A stretch of 64,000 nt of DNA from RYN-133 sp963754285 (lineage in GTDB: Bacteria > Actinomycetota > Actinomycetes > Mycobacteriales > Jatrophihabitantaceae): positions 1-64,000 of the forward strand of contig CAVWFN010000014.1 of NCBI GenBank assembly GCA_963754285.1, given 5' to 3'. Below are positions 8,582 through 19,220 of this stretch, one piece after another; the first letter of the stretch is position 1, and each line of letters starts with the position of its first letter. Position numbers and translations under genes: made by a program. The notes under the pieces were generated by a model. The model was given only the letters and a program-made list of their open reading frames with translations, did not search any database and was not told the origin of the DNA.

Positions 8582-9760
8582 ATGAAGGTGAGCTCCCTGC
8601 GCCGTCGCCCGGCCGGCCTGCCCGGCATCAGTGGCGTCGCGCGACTCGACCGGCGCAGCACCAGGCTCGCCGGGCGGCTCAATCCCGGCGACATCGCGAT
8701 CATCGACCACGTCGACCTCGACCGGGTTTCGGCCCAGGCGCTGATCGCCGCCCGTCCCGCCGTGATCATCAACGCCCAACCGAGCATCTCCGGGCGTTAC
8801 CCGAACCTCGGCCCCGAGGTCATCGTCGAGGCCGGTATCGCCCTGGTCGACAACGTCGGTGCTGAGATCTTCGGCGCGGTCAAAGAAGGCGCTCGCGTCC
8901 GCGTCGACGGCGATCTCGTCCTGATCGGCGAGGACGTCGTCGCCCAGGGCACCGCGCAGAGCACCGAAACCGTCGCGGCGCTGATGACCGAGGCCAAGCG
9001 CGGGCTGGCCACCCAGCTCGAGGCGTTCGCGGCGAACACCTCGGAGTACATGAGTCGCGAGAGCGACATGCTGCTCGACGGCGTCGGCCTGCCCGACGTA
9101 CGCACCAAGTTCGCCGGCAAGCACGTGCTCGTGGTCGTGCGCGGGTTCAACCAAGACAAGGAACTCAAGGCGCTCAAGCACTACATCCGCGAATACAAGC
9201 CCGTGCTCATCGGAGTCGACGGCGGCGCGGACGTGTTGCTCGAGGCCGGCCTCAAGCCGCACATGGTCGTCGGCGACATGGACGCCGTGTCCGATGCCGC
9301 CCTCGCCACCGGCGCCGAGATCGTCGTCCATGCCTACCCCGACGGCCGCGCGCCGGGCCTGGCCCGCGTGCAGGATCTCGGCATCGCGACCGTGACCGTT
9401 CCGACCAGCGGCACGAGCGAAGACGTCGCGATGCTGCTCGCCGACGACAAGGGCGCCGAACTCATCGTGGCGGTCGGCACGCACGCCACCCTGACCGAGT
9501 TCCTCGACAAGGGCCGGGTCGGCATGGCGTCGACGTTCCTCACCCGGCTTCGCGTCGGCGGCAAGGTCGTCGACGCCAGCGGGGTCATGCGGCTGTATCG
9601 CAACCGGATCTCCGGCGCCGCCCTGCTGCTGCTGGTGATCGCGGCATTGCTGGCGGTCGCGGCGGCCCTGGCCGCCTCGCACGTCGGACGCAACTACCTC
9701 ACCGACATCGGCCAGCAGTTCGACCACCTCTACCACTGGGTTCAGGACTTGTTCTCGTGA
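8582..9760 (+). CDS. steA: Septation-associated protein SteA
   Basis: The 392-residue protein matches the actinobacterial SteA family (Rv1697): VSGRYPNLGPEV-type motif here ISGRYPNLGPEVIVEAG near residue 60, a thiamin-pyrophosphokinase-like core with VDGGADVLLEAG and VVGDMDAVSD near 215-240, TSGTSEDVAMLLAD, and a C-terminal membrane segment (ISGAALLLLVIAALLAVAAALA). In Corynebacterium, SteA and SteB act at the division septum and affect cell separation. ATG 8582 matches the conserved MKxS start; ATG 8528, overlapping recN, is an alternative. Confidence 0.92.
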   Translation: MKVSSLRRRPAGLPGISGVARLDRRSTRLAGRLNPGDIAIIDHVDLDRVSAQALIAARPAVIINAQPSISGRYPNLGPEVIVEAGIALVDNVGAEIFGAVKEGARVRVDGDLVLIGEDVVAQGTAQSTETVAALMTEAKRGLATQLEAFAANTSEYMSRESDMLLDGVGLPDVRTKFAGKHVLVVVRGFNQDKELKALKHYIREYKPVLIGVDGGADVLLEAGLKPHMVVGDMDAVSDAALATGAEIVVHAYPDGRAPGLARVQDLGIATVTVPTSGTSEDVAMLLADDKGAELIVAVGTHATLTEFLDKGRVGMASTFLTRLRVGGKVVDASGVMRLYRNRISGAALLLLVIAALLAVAAALAASHVGRNYLTDIGQQFDHLYHWVQDLFS

Positions 9761-10674
9761 TCAGTTTCCGTTACCACGTCGTCTCCCTCGTCGCCATCAT
9801 CCTCGCGCTCGCCGTCGGGATCGTCGTCGGCACCACCGCCCTCAACGGCCCGATCACCAGCGACCTGCGGCATCAGGTCGACGGCCTCAAGAAAGACCGC
9901 GCCGATCTGGCGAACCAGGTGAAGACGCTGCAGGGCGACGTAGACACGGCCGGCCAGTTCGTGACGACCTTCGGTGGGCAGCTTGTCGCCAACTCGCTGA
10001 AGAACCAATCGGTGCTCGTCGTCGCACTACCCGGCACCAGCTCGGGAATGCTCGACGGCATCGGCAACGAGTTGACCGCGGCCGGCGCCAAGATCACCGG
10101 GAAGCTCGAGCTGTCCAACGGCTACATCGACCCCGGTCAGGCCGACGCGGTGCTGGGTCTGGCCACCGGGTCTTCGCGGCCGATGGACATCACCCTGCCC
10201 GAGCACACCAGCGACTCGAGGGTGCTGCAGGCCGCGCTGCTGTCGTTCGTGCTCACCGGCAACGGTCAGGCCAGCGACCTCAAGACCGTGCTGTCCGGGT
10301 TCTCCGGACTGCACATGATCAGCTCCGATCCGTCCGGCATCGAGCCGGCCAAGAACATCGTCGTCCTCGGCAGCGGCGCGAGCCCGCACAACGACTACGC
10401 CGGTGGCGCCGAACTCGACCTCGTCTCGCGGCTGTCCAGCGACGGCGGAAAGGTCGTGGTCGCCGGCGATGCGGGGTCTGCACAGAGCAACGGTGTGATC
10501 GCCGGCGTGCGCACCGGGCCCGCCAAGTCGACGGTGTCCACGGTCGATGACGCCGACACCGCGTTCGGCCAGGTGTCCACCGCGCTCGCGATGGCCGGTG
10601 CGATCAACTCGCAGGTCGGGCACTACGGTACGGCTCCGGGAGCACAGGCCCTGTTCCCGACGACGAGCAAGTAG
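9757..10674 (+). CDS. steB: SteB/MctB family membrane-anchored protein
   Basis: The protein starts with the conserved MISFRYHVVSLVAIILALAVGI membrane anchor, followed by a coiled coil (residues about 35-65) and an extracytoplasmic alpha/beta domain. It corresponds to Rv1698 (MctB), reported as a copper-related channel protein in M. tuberculosis and as SteB, the partner of SteA, in Corynebacterium. GTG 9757 overlaps the steA stop (GTGA), so the two are coupled; a joint role in cell-wall separation fits better than a porin role. Confidence 0.9.
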   Translation: MISFRYHVVSLVAIILALAVGIVVGTTALNGPITSDLRHQVDGLKKDRADLANQVKTLQGDVDTAGQFVTTFGGQLVANSLKNQSVLVVALPGTSSGMLDGIGNELTAAGAKITGKLELSNGYIDPGQADAVLGLATGSSRPMDITLPEHTSDSRVLQAALLSFVLTGNGQASDLKTVLSGFSGLHMISSDPSGIEPAKNIVVLGSGASPHNDYAGGAELDLVSRLSSDGGKVVVAGDAGSAQSNGVIAGVRTGPAKSTVSTVDDADTAFGQVSTALAMAGAINSQVGHYGTAPGAQALFPTTSK

Positions 10675-10695
10675 CCCCGACCGATCAGGAGCCGC

Positions 10696-10977
10696 GTGCA
10701 GCTGCCAGGCCTGCCGTCCCTCGCCGACCTGGCGGGGTTCATCCGGCAACGCCTGGTCGCCGCCGATGCCCGGTGGCGCCGCGGCGAACCCGCCGCAGCG
10801 AGCACCGATGCGCCCAACGCGCCCGCAGACCTCGTCGTTGTCGCCGCTGCGGCCCCATTCGCGGCAACCTCGTTCGCGCGGGCTCGACTACTGCGACAAC
10901 TGCACGCCTGCGGGCTGCTCACCGAGCGCGAAAGCGAACAAGCAGAACAGCTGCTCGGCGTGGCGGGTTCGGGCTGA
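10696..10977 (+). CDS. Small hypothetical protein between steB and pyrG
   Basis: A 93-residue protein with no recognised domain. It reads QLPGLPSLADLAGFIRQRL, an Ala-rich strand LVVVAAAAPFAAT, and a helix pair (ARLLRQLHACGLLTERESEQ). The GTG at 10696 has a clear AGGAGCC ribosome-binding site and the frame fits the 21-bp gap after steB, so it is probably translated. Short genes occur at this position in some actinobacteria, but no function is known. Confidence 0.6.
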   Translation: MQLPGLPSLADLAGFIRQRLVAADARWRRGEPAAASTDAPNAPADLVVVAAAAPFAATSFARARLLRQLHACGLLTERESEQAEQLLGVAGSG

Positions 10978-11014
10978 CCCCACGGTGGTCGCCGAGATGT
11001 TAAGGTGGACTTCC

Positions 11015-12759
<1,745 letters not shown>

Positions 12760-12763
<4 letters not shown>

Positions 12764-13365
12764 GCGAGGCCGATTTCGCGGTCGTCGATTCGACCTCCCT
12801 GTTTCAGGGCCGCATCGTCGGCGTGCGCGAGGACGTCGTCCGGATGCCGGACGGGTCGCACGCCAAGCGCGAGATCGTCGCGCACATGGGCGCCGTCGTG
12901 GTGGTCGCGCTCGACGCGGACGAGAACGTGGTGCTCGTGCGCCAGTACCGCCCGGCGGTGCGGGCCTGGCTCACCGAACTGCCGGCCGGCCTGCTCGACA
13001 TCGACGGCGAACCGGCGCACATCGCGGCAAGCCGCGAACTGGCCGAAGAGGCGCAGCTGTCGGCCGCGACTTGGCACACGCTTCTCGATCTGTACACGTC
13101 GCCGGGATTCTCGGACGAGACGGTGCGGGTCTACCTCGCGCGCGATCTGGAGCCCGCACCTCGTCCGGACGGCTTCGTCGTCGAACACGAGGAAGTCACG
13201 ATGACCGTCAGCCGGATGCCACTGCGCGATGCGGTCGCGGCTGCGCTCGCCGGCGAGATCACCAACGCTGCATCGGTGGCCGGTGTGCTGGCCGCGGCCG
13301 CTGCCCGCGCCGACGACTGGCGTGGCTTGCGCGCAGCCGACCTGCCCTGGCGCACACCGCGATGA
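12760..13365 (+). CDS. Nudix hydrolase, ADP-ribose pyrophosphatase-like (Rv1700-like)
   Basis: A 201-residue Nudix enzyme of the ADP-ribose pyrophosphatase type, in the same place as Rv1700. The sequence VVVVALDADENVVLVRQYRPAVR leads to the Nudix helix E-x7-RELAEE near residues 85-105. The glycine that normally ends the box (REUxEExGU) is Gln here (RELAEEAQL), an unusual change outside the metal-binding glutamates. The likely reaction is ADP-ribose to AMP plus ribose 5-phosphate. Overlaps pyrG and xerD by 4 bp each. Confidence 0.88.
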
Positions 13366-14321
13366 CGGTCGTCGGTACCGCGCGCAGTTCGGGTCGTCGT
13401 CTCGAACCGACGCGGGTGGTGCGTGCCTACCTCGACCATCTCGCCGTCGAACGTGGCTCGGCGGCGAACACGCTCTCGTCCTACCGGCGCGACCTGACGC
13501 GATACGTCGACTTCCTCGAGGCAGCCGGCGTGACGTCGATCGCGGACGTCGATGCCGCACAGGTGACGGCGTTTCTTGCCTACCTGCGCACCGGCGACCC
13601 CGACCACCCCGCGCTGTCGGCGTCGTCGGCGGCCCGTGCGGTCGTCGCGGTGCGCGGCCTGCACCGGTTCGCACTGGTCGACGGCCTGGTCGAGGTCGAT
13701 GTGGCGCGGGAAGTGAAGCCGCCGGTGGCCCCGCGGCGATTGCCGAAGGCGATCGCGGTCGAGGACGTCGAGCGCCTGCTGGAGGCGGCCGGCTATCCGG
13801 GCACAGCGCTCGCATTGCGTGACCGGGCGCTGCTCGAGTTGCTCTACGCCTCGGGGGCGCGCATCTCCGAGGCGGTCGGCCTCGCGGTCGACGATGTCGA
13901 TCTTGCCGAGCGGACTGTGCTGTTACGCGGCAAGGGCGGCAAGCAGCGCCGGGTGCCGCTCGGGTCGTTCGCGGCTCGGGCGCTGGAGAGCTATCTCGTC
14001 CAGGCCCGTCCCGGACTGGCGAGCGGGGGCAGCGGGACGGCGATGTTGTTCTTGAATTCGCGCGGCGGCCCGCTGTCGCGACAGTCGGCCTGGGTCGTGC
14101 TGCGCACCGCCGCAGAGCGCGCCGGCCTGGCCGGCGGCATCTCGCCGCACACCCTGCGGCACTCGTTCGCGACCCATCTCATGGAAGGCGGCGCCGACGT
14201 GCGAGTCGTGCAGGAACTGCTCGGCCACGCCTCGGTGACGACCACGCAGATCTACACCTTGGTCACTGTCGATCGGCTGCGCGAGGTTTACGCGACTGCC
14301 CATCCGCGCGCACTGGGATGA
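13362..14321 (+). CDS. xerD: Tyrosine recombinase XerD
   Basis: A 319-residue site-specific recombinase resolving chromosome dimers at dif. The N-terminal SAM-like domain (residues 15-105) binds DNA; the catalytic domain has Arg in YASGARISEAVGL, Lys in GKGGKQRRVP, HTLRHSFATHLMEGG with the second Arg near 266, LGHASVTTTQIY with His and the Tyr nucleophile near 298. Its place between the Nudix gene and parA is conserved (Rv1701), so it is the housekeeping enzyme rather than a mobile-element integrase. Confidence 0.94.
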   Translation: MTVVGTARSSGRRLEPTRVVRAYLDHLAVERGSAANTLSSYRRDLTRYVDFLEAAGVTSIADVDAAQVTAFLAYLRTGDPDHPALSASSAARAVVAVRGLHRFALVDGLVEVDVAREVKPPVAPRRLPKAIAVEDVERLLEAAGYPGTALALRDRALLELLYASGARISEAVGLAVDDVDLAERTVLLRGKGGKQRRVPLGSFAARALESYLVQARPGLASGGSGTAMLFLNSRGGPLSRQSAWVVLRTAAERAGLAGGISPHTLRHSFATHLMEGGADVRVVQELLGHASVTTTQIYTLVTVDRLREVYATAHPRALG

Positions 14322-14322
14322 C

Positions 14323-14346
14323 ACGCGAGGTGAGGTAGCCTCGCGT
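14323..14346 (+). terminator. Stem-loop after xerD
   Basis: ACGCGAGG pairs perfectly with CCTCGCGT around an 8-nt loop directly after the xerD stop. There is no T tract, so it could attenuate transcription between xerD and parA or simply protect the xerD mRNA end. Confidence 0.45.
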
Positions 14347-14379
14347 CGTCGGACGGCGGCTTTGGAGGTACGACGCTTT

Positions 14380-15294
14380 ATGGATAAGTCGACATCCTCG
14401 GGTGGCGAGCCCGGCTCCGGCGAGTTGTTCGCCGTGTCTCCCGCCCCGTCGGCAGACCCCGCGATCGCCCGCAAGAAGCGGGAGCTGATCACTCCCGCGC
14501 CGCTCGACCGGCACGGTCCGGCGCGCGTGATCGCCCTGTGCAACCAGAAGGGCGGGGTCGGCAAGACCACCTCCACGATCAACCTCGGTGCCGCCCTGGC
14601 CGAGTTCGGCCGCCGCGTGCTGCTGGTCGACTTCGACCCGCAGGGCGCACTGTCGGTGGGTCTGGGCGTTGCGCCGCACCAGCTCGACCGGACTGCCTAC
14701 AACCTGCTCATGGAACGCGGCGTCACCGTCGACGACGTTCTGCTCAAGACCAGCGTCGCCGGCATGGACCTGCTGCCGAGCAACATCGATCTGTCCGCCG
14801 CCGAGGTGCAGTTGGTCAACGAGGTGGCGCGCGAGCAGACGTTGGCCCGGGTGCTGGCGCCGGTCGCCGACGACTACGACTTCGTGCTCATCGACTGCCA
14901 GCCCTCGCTCGGACTGCTCACGGTCAATGCGCTCACCGCCGCCCACGGCGTGATCATCCCGCTCGAGTGCGAGTTCTTCTCGTTGCGTGGCGTGGCGTTG
15001 CTGATCGACACGATCGACAAGGTGCGTGAGCGGCTCAATCCCGGCCTCAAACTCGACGGCATCCTCGCGACGATGTACGACGGACGCACGCTGCACGGTC
15101 GCGAGGTGTTCGCCCGGGTCGTCGAGGCGTTCGGTGACACCGTCTTCGACACGGTGATCACCCGCACCGTCCGATTCCCGGAGACGACGGTGGCCGGCGA
15201 GCCGATCACGAGCTGGGCACCGACCTCGGTCGGTGCGACGGCCTATCGAAACCTGGCCCGCGAAGTCATCGCCCGCGCATTGGCCAGCGCATGA
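14380..15294 (+). CDS. ParA family chromosome-partitioning ATPase
   Basis: Deviant Walker A CNQKGGVGKTTSTINLG near residues 55-70, Walker A' VDFDPQGALSVGLG, and Walker B FVLIDCQPSLGLLTVNAL define a ParA/Soj ATPase. It is the second ParA type of actinobacteria, encoded next to scpA-scpB (Rv1708 context) rather than with parB at the origin. ATG 14380 has a GGAGGT ribosome-binding site 10 bp upstream. The following gene overlaps by 4 bp and may supply a DNA-binding partner. Confidence 0.92.
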   Translation: MDKSTSSGGEPGSGELFAVSPAPSADPAIARKKRELITPAPLDRHGPARVIALCNQKGGVGKTTSTINLGAALAEFGRRVLLVDFDPQGALSVGLGVAPHQLDRTAYNLLMERGVTVDDVLLKTSVAGMDLLPSNIDLSAAEVQLVNEVAREQTLARVLAPVADDYDFVLIDCQPSLGLLTVNALTAAHGVIIPLECEFFSLRGVALLIDTIDKVRERLNPGLKLDGILATMYDGRTLHGREVFARVVEAFGDTVFDTVITRTVRFPETTVAGEPITSWAPTSVGATAYRNLAREVIARALASA

Positions 15295-15704
15295 GCTCGC
15301 GACGCGCCAGCCTGCCCGGCGCTGCCGAACTGTTCCGAACCACCGCGCCGGCAGCCGAGCCGCAGCCGGCGCCACCCCATCCCGGGGTCGGTGCGATCGC
15401 GTCCGTCCCGGCCCCCGAGCCCGAGCCGGTGACCTCCGATCGCGCCGAGCGACCGGCGCGCCGTATGCGTGCGGTCGGCGATCGCAGCCCGTCGGGACGC
15501 GAGCGGCACGAAGAGAAGATCACCGTCTACCTCGCGCCGGAGGAACTGCTCGCTATCGAGGCGGCGCGCCTGCGGCTGCGCGGCGAGCACGCTCTCGCCG
15601 TCGACCGGGGACGCATCGTGCGCGAAGCGGTCGCGGTCGTCCTCGCTGACCTGGAGGCGAAGGGGGAGTCGTCCATCCTGGTCCGGCGGCTGCGCGAGAA
15701 GTGA
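15291..15704 (+). CDS. Hypothetical protein with ribbon-helix-helix-like C-terminus, ParA partner candidate
   Basis: The first 80 of 137 residues are Pro/Ala/Arg-rich and probably disordered. The rest, KITVYLAPEELLAIEAARLRLRG followed by RGRIVREAVAVVLADLEAKG, reads like a ribbon-helix-helix: a strand, a helix, a turn and a second helix. Such small proteins with an unstructured Arg-containing N-tail commonly stimulate ParA ATPases. Translation is coupled to parA (ATGA) and to scpA (GTGA). The domain call is by eye. Confidence 0.7.
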   Translation: MSSRRASLPGAAELFRTTAPAAEPQPAPPHPGVGAIASVPAPEPEPVTSDRAERPARRMRAVGDRSPSGRERHEEKITVYLAPEELLAIEAARLRLRGEHALAVDRGRIVREAVAVVLADLEAKGESSILVRRLREK

Positions 15705-16567
15705 GCCTATCTGCTGAAGATGCCGTCGAGATCGAGACGCTGAGCACCGAACCGTCCGCCGACGAGGCGACCAACGGTGGTGACGGCTCCTTCCGGGTTC
15801 GACTGGCCAACTTCGAAGGCCCGTTCGACCTGCTGCTGAGTCTGATCACGCGGCGCCAACTCGACATCACCGAGGTCGCGCTGTCGCAGGTGACCGACGA
15901 GTTCCTGTCCTACATCTCCGGCGCGGCCGCATGGGATCTCGGCCAAGCGACCGAGTTCCTGGTCGTGGCGGCGACCCTGCTCGACCTCAAGACGGCGCGG
16001 CTGCTGCCGGCCGCAGAGGTCGACGACGAGGAGGACCTCGCACTGCTCGAAGCGCGGGATCTGCTGTTCGCCCGGCTGCTGCAGTACCGCGCCTACAAGC
16101 TCGCCGCGGCCTACCTCGCCGAACTCGAGCGCGCGCAAGGCCGTCGCTACGGGCGCGCCGTCGAACTCGAGCCGCGCTTCGCTGCCCTGCTGCCCGAGGT
16201 CGTGATCGGGCTCGATCGGCAGCAGTTCGCAGATCTTGCCGCGGTGGCGATGAGGCCTCGGCCGATCCCGACGGTGTCGGTCGATCACGTTCACGCACCG
16301 AAGGTCAGCGTCCGTGAGCAGATGACGATCCTGCGGGCGAGGCTGCACCGCGGCGGTTCGGCAACCTTCCGTAGTCTCGTCGCCGACTGTGCGTCCAGGC
16401 TCGAGGTGGTCGGCCGGTTCCTGGCGCTGCTCGAGCTCTATCGCGAGTCACTGGTGGCTTTCGACCAGGCGGCCGCGCTGGCCGAGCTGCGGGTGCGCTG
16501 GATCGGGACCGAGGACGCCGGTCCGAGCGAGGACGACGAGCAGAGCGTGGACGAGGAGTACGGGTGA
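15701..16567 (+). CDS. scpA: Segregation and condensation protein A
   Basis: Kleisin subunit of the SMC-ScpAB condensin. The N-terminal motif RLANFEGPFDLLLSLITRRQLDITEVALSQVTDEFL (here near residues 34-68) binds the SMC neck; the central region contains DEEDLALLEARDLLFARLLQYRAYK; the C-terminal winged helix has FRSLVADCASRLEVVGRFLALLEL. Length (288) is typical. GTG 15701 overlaps the previous stop, and the stop overlaps scpB. Confidence 0.95.
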   Translation: MSLSAEDAVEIETLSTEPSADEATNGGDGSFRVRLANFEGPFDLLLSLITRRQLDITEVALSQVTDEFLSYISGAAAWDLGQATEFLVVAATLLDLKTARLLPAAEVDDEEDLALLEARDLLFARLLQYRAYKLAAAYLAELERAQGRRYGRAVELEPRFAALLPEVVIGLDRQQFADLAAVAMRPRPIPTVSVDHVHAPKVSVREQMTILRARLHRGGSATFRSLVADCASRLEVVGRFLALLELYRESLVAFDQAAALAELRVRWIGTEDAGPSEDDEQSVDEEYG

Positions 16568-17205
16568 GCGAGCACGAAGGTCTGGACGCTCCGGCTGACA
16601 TGCCGCCCGACGTCGATGTCTCGGAAGAAGAGACCGACGAGCCTGCGGCAGCAGTCCTCGGCGATCCCGCCGAACTCGACGCGGCGCTCGAGGCGATCCT
16701 GTTCGTGGTCGACGCGCCGATCGATGCCGCCGGCCTCGCAGCCGCGCTGCAGGTGCCGGTGCCCGAGGTGAGCGAAAGTCTCGGCCGACTCCGTGCCGGC
16801 TACGACGAGCGCGGTGCCGGCATCGAACTGCGCGAGGCGGCCGGGGGAGTGCGCCTCTACACCCGTGCGAGCGTCGCCCCGCACGTCGAGCGGTTCCTGC
16901 AGGACGGGCAGCGCAGTCGCCTGTCGCAGGCAGCACTCGAAACCCTCGCGGTGATCGCTTACCGGCAACCGGTCACCCGCTCGCGGGTCTCGGCGATCCG
17001 CGGGGTGAACGTCGACGGCGTGGTGCGCACGCTGCTCTCCCGCGGGCTGATCATCGAAATCGGCACGGAAGCCGAGTCCGGCGCGGGACTGTTCCGGACC
17101 TCGGACGTGTTCCTCGAACGGATGGGCATGCAGTCGCTGGACGAGTTGCCCTCGCTGGCACCGTTGTTGCCGGAACTCTCCGGCCTGGACCACGACGAAC
17201 TCTGA
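16564..17205 (+). CDS. scpB: Segregation and condensation protein B
   Basis: Second accessory subunit of the SMC complex, a dimeric double winged-helix protein. Motifs include LDAALEAILFVVDAPIDAAGLAAAL near residue 37, ERGAGIELREAAGGVRLYTR, and LSQAALETLAVIAYRQPVTRSRVSAIRGVNVDGVVRTLLSRGLI. The N-terminal 30 residues are acidic, as in other actinobacteria. The gene is coupled to scpA and followed by rluB after 40 bp. Confidence 0.95.
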   Translation: MSEHEGLDAPADMPPDVDVSEEETDEPAAAVLGDPAELDAALEAILFVVDAPIDAAGLAAALQVPVPEVSESLGRLRAGYDERGAGIELREAAGGVRLYTRASVAPHVERFLQDGQRSRLSQAALETLAVIAYRQPVTRSRVSAIRGVNVDGVVRTLLSRGLIIEIGTEAESGAGLFRTSDVFLERMGMQSLDELPSLAPLLPELSGLDHDEL

Positions 17206-17245
17206 AGTAGAGGTCGAAACTCTGAACAGCAAGGACGACCAGGGC

Positions 17246-17977
17246 GTGCGCCTGCAGAAGGTGCTCGCCGCTGCCGGGATCGGCTCTCGCCGGGTGTGCG
17301 AGGACCTCATCGCCGCCGGCCGGGTCAGCGTCGACGGCGTCCAGGTGCAGGAGATGGGTCTTCGGATCGATCCGGCCACCGCGATCGTGCACGTCGACGG
17401 GGCGCGCATCAACGTCCGCGACGACCTGGTCTACCTGGCCCTGAACAAGCCGCGTGGCGTGCTGTCGGCGATGACCGACGACCGCGGGCGCAAGACCGTC
17501 GCGGATCTGGTCGCCGATCGCCTGGCGGGTGGCCAGCGGCTGTTCCACGTCGGTCGCCTCGACGCCGACAGCGAGGGCCTGCTTCTGCTGACCAACGACG
17601 GCGAGCTGGCACACCGGCTCATGCATCCGTCCTTCGGGGTGAGCAAGACCTACCTGGCGACCGTGCCGGCGCCGGTCGGGCGGGGCGTCGCACGACAGTT
17701 GCGCGACGGTGTCGAGCTCGACGACGGGCCCGCGCACGTCGATTCGTTCCGCGTCGTGCAGACCTCGGGCGGACGCGCCATCGTCGAAGTGGTGCTGCAC
17801 GAGGGCCGAAAGCACATCGTGCGCCGGTTGCTCGACGCTGTCGGACACCCGGTACAGCGCCTCGTACGCACCGCGATCGGGCCGGTGCGGCTGGGCGGCC
17901 AGCGGGCGGGCAGCGTGCGCGAGCTGACCAGGGAGGAGCTGGCCGGGCTCCATCAATTAGTCGACAAACCGGTTTAG
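17246..17977 (+). CDS. rluB: 23S rRNA pseudouridine synthase, RsuA/RluB family
   Basis: An N-terminal S4 domain (RLQKVLAAAGIGSRRVCEDLIAAGRVSVDG) is followed by the synthase core YLALNKPRGVLSAM, the catalytic Asp in LFHVGRLDADSEGLLLLTNDGELAHRLMHP near residue 100, and a KTYLA strand. The family converts uridine to pseudouridine in 23S (or 16S) rRNA. Position downstream of scpB matches Rv1711. GTG 17246 has an AAGGACG site 8 bp upstream. Confidence 0.93.
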   Translation: MRLQKVLAAAGIGSRRVCEDLIAAGRVSVDGVQVQEMGLRIDPATAIVHVDGARINVRDDLVYLALNKPRGVLSAMTDDRGRKTVADLVADRLAGGQRLFHVGRLDADSEGLLLLTNDGELAHRLMHPSFGVSKTYLATVPAPVGRGVARQLRDGVELDDGPAHVDSFRVVQTSGGRAIVEVVLHEGRKHIVRRLLDAVGHPVQRLVRTAIGPVRLGGQRAGSVRELTREELAGLHQLVDKPV

Positions 17978-18019
17978 CGACAGAGCGACATCTCGAGATG
18001 ACGAGAAGGTAGGGCGAGT

Positions 18020-18382
18020 ATGACGGTGCGGGCGGTCCGCGCGGCGATCCAGATCGACGGCAACGAGCGCGACCAGATTCTCGAAGGCGCGTCCGAGCTC
18101 GTGCGCGAGATGTTGCGGCGCAACGAGCTGACCAACGACGACCTGATCAGCATCGTGTTCACCGCGACGCCGGACCTGACCGCCGAGTTCCCGGCCTATG
18201 CAGCGCGGCTGATGGGCATGACCGACGTCCCGCTGCTGTGCGCGACCGAGATCGCAGTGCCCGGAGCAATGCCACGGGTGTTGCGGCTGCTCGCCCATGT
18301 CGAGACCGAACGTTCGCGGGCCGAACTTGCGCATCCGTACCTGCGCGGTGCCGCCGCATTGCGGCGCGACCTGCCGCAGTAG
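18020..18382 (+). CDS. aroH: Chorismate mutase, AroH class
   Basis: A 120-residue protein with the trimeric AroH fold: VRAVRAAIQIDGNERDQILEG, LVREMLRRNELTNDDLISIVFTATPDL, FPAYAARLMGMTDVPLLCATEIAVPGAMPRVLRLLAHVET. It converts chorismate to prephenate for Phe and Tyr synthesis. The active-site Arg and Glu/Arg residues of the family occur in the first strand and the FTATPDL..FPA segment. An AAGGTAGGG ribosome-binding site precedes the ATG. The neighbour downstream is convergent. Confidence 0.92.
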   Translation: MTVRAVRAAIQIDGNERDQILEGASELVREMLRRNELTNDDLISIVFTATPDLTAEFPAYAARLMGMTDVPLLCATEIAVPGAMPRVLRLLAHVETERSRAELAHPYLRGAAALRRDLPQ

Positions 18383-18404
18383 CCGCTGGCTGTTCTCTGG
18401 AAGC

Positions 18405-19220
18405 TCAGTCGTTCCAGCGGTCGGAGGTGAGGATCGCGACCATCTGCGCGATCGTGAGCGGCGGCTTCGAGCCGACCTGACCGGCGCCCTTGGGGTCGGC
18501 GGCGTTGCTCACGTGCATCACGAACTCGATGCCGTCGCTGGTGACGTATTCGGCCTGCTGTGTGACGCCGCCCGGGTCGGTCTGGAGCGCCTCGGAGCCC
18601 GTGGACAACGAGGCACCGTTCGGCATGGACCTCACGTCGCACTTCACCCGGTCGAGGTCGTCACACGATGCTCTTGTGCCGCGGCCGGCGCGATAGTCCT
18701 GAATGTCGAAGCCGCCGCTCACGCCGTCGACAGTCATGCCGCCGACGAGAACCGGGCCTCCGGGCCGGAGGGTGACGGTGTAGCTGGCGGCATTTCCGGC
18801 GACATCGTGGAACGCGGCAGCGAACCTCTGCTCGAAGTCGGCGCTCGAGGACTGATGCTTGGCACGGGGCGCCGGCACTGCGTGGTCGAGGGGTGGGGCC
18901 TTCTTCCCGGCGCTGAAACCCCTGCCGCCGCCGTGCCGGGTGTGGGCGCGCGGAGGCGCCCGGTGGCCGCTGTGCGCAGACCCGCCCGCCGGCGCGGCCG
19001 TCTTCCGCGCCGGGCCGGCGGCGAGCCGAACGGAGACGAGAACGGCGAGTGCCAGCACGACGGCCACGCTGGCGGCCACGAGCAGCAGGGGCGTCCTGCT
19101 GCGCCCGGGTCGGCGGTTGGGTTCGGTCAGCGGGTGCTCGTCGGCGCGGCGTTCGAGTTCGGCGAACGCGTCGTGAAGGGTGTCGATGCCGACGTTGGCG
19201 CCGGTCTGCTCGTCGCTCAT
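18405..19220 (-). CDS. Single-pass membrane protein, putative anti-sigma partner
   Basis: A 271-residue protein with a cytoplasmic N-terminal 45 residues (DTLHDAFAELERRADEH), one membrane segment (TPLLLVAASVAVVLALAVLVSVRLA) and an extracytoplasmic region with a Gly/His/Pro-rich linker and a globular C-terminus with two Cys (SCDDLDRVKCDV). It overlaps the sigma gene by 4 bp, which is the usual arrangement for a SigE-type sigma factor and its regulator. No zinc-finger (ZAS) motif is visible, so the anti-sigma role is inferred from context only. Confidence 0.78.
   Translation of the reverse strand: MSDEQTGANVGIDTLHDAFAELERRADEHPLTEPNRRPGRSRTPLLLVAASVAVVLALAVLVSVRLAAGPARKTAAPAGGSAHSGHRAPPRAHTRHGGGRGFSAGKKAPPLDHAVPAPRAKHQSSSADFEQRFAAAFHDVAGNAASYTVTLRPGGPVLVGGMTVDGVSGGFDIQDYRAGRGTRASCDDLDRVKCDVRSMPNGASLSTGSEALQTDPGGVTQQAEYVTSDGIEFVMHVSNAADPKGAGQVGSKPPLTIAQMVAILTSDRWND

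Noticed and set aside
7544..9736. 730-codon minus-strand frame
   Set aside because: Antisense shadow of recN and steA.
13362..14321. Phage or integron integrase
   Set aside because: Sequence and synteny match housekeeping XerD; no att sites or phage genes.
14323..14346. dif recombination site next to xerD
   Set aside because: The 8-bp stem does not resemble the 28-bp dif consensus, and dif is normally at the terminus.
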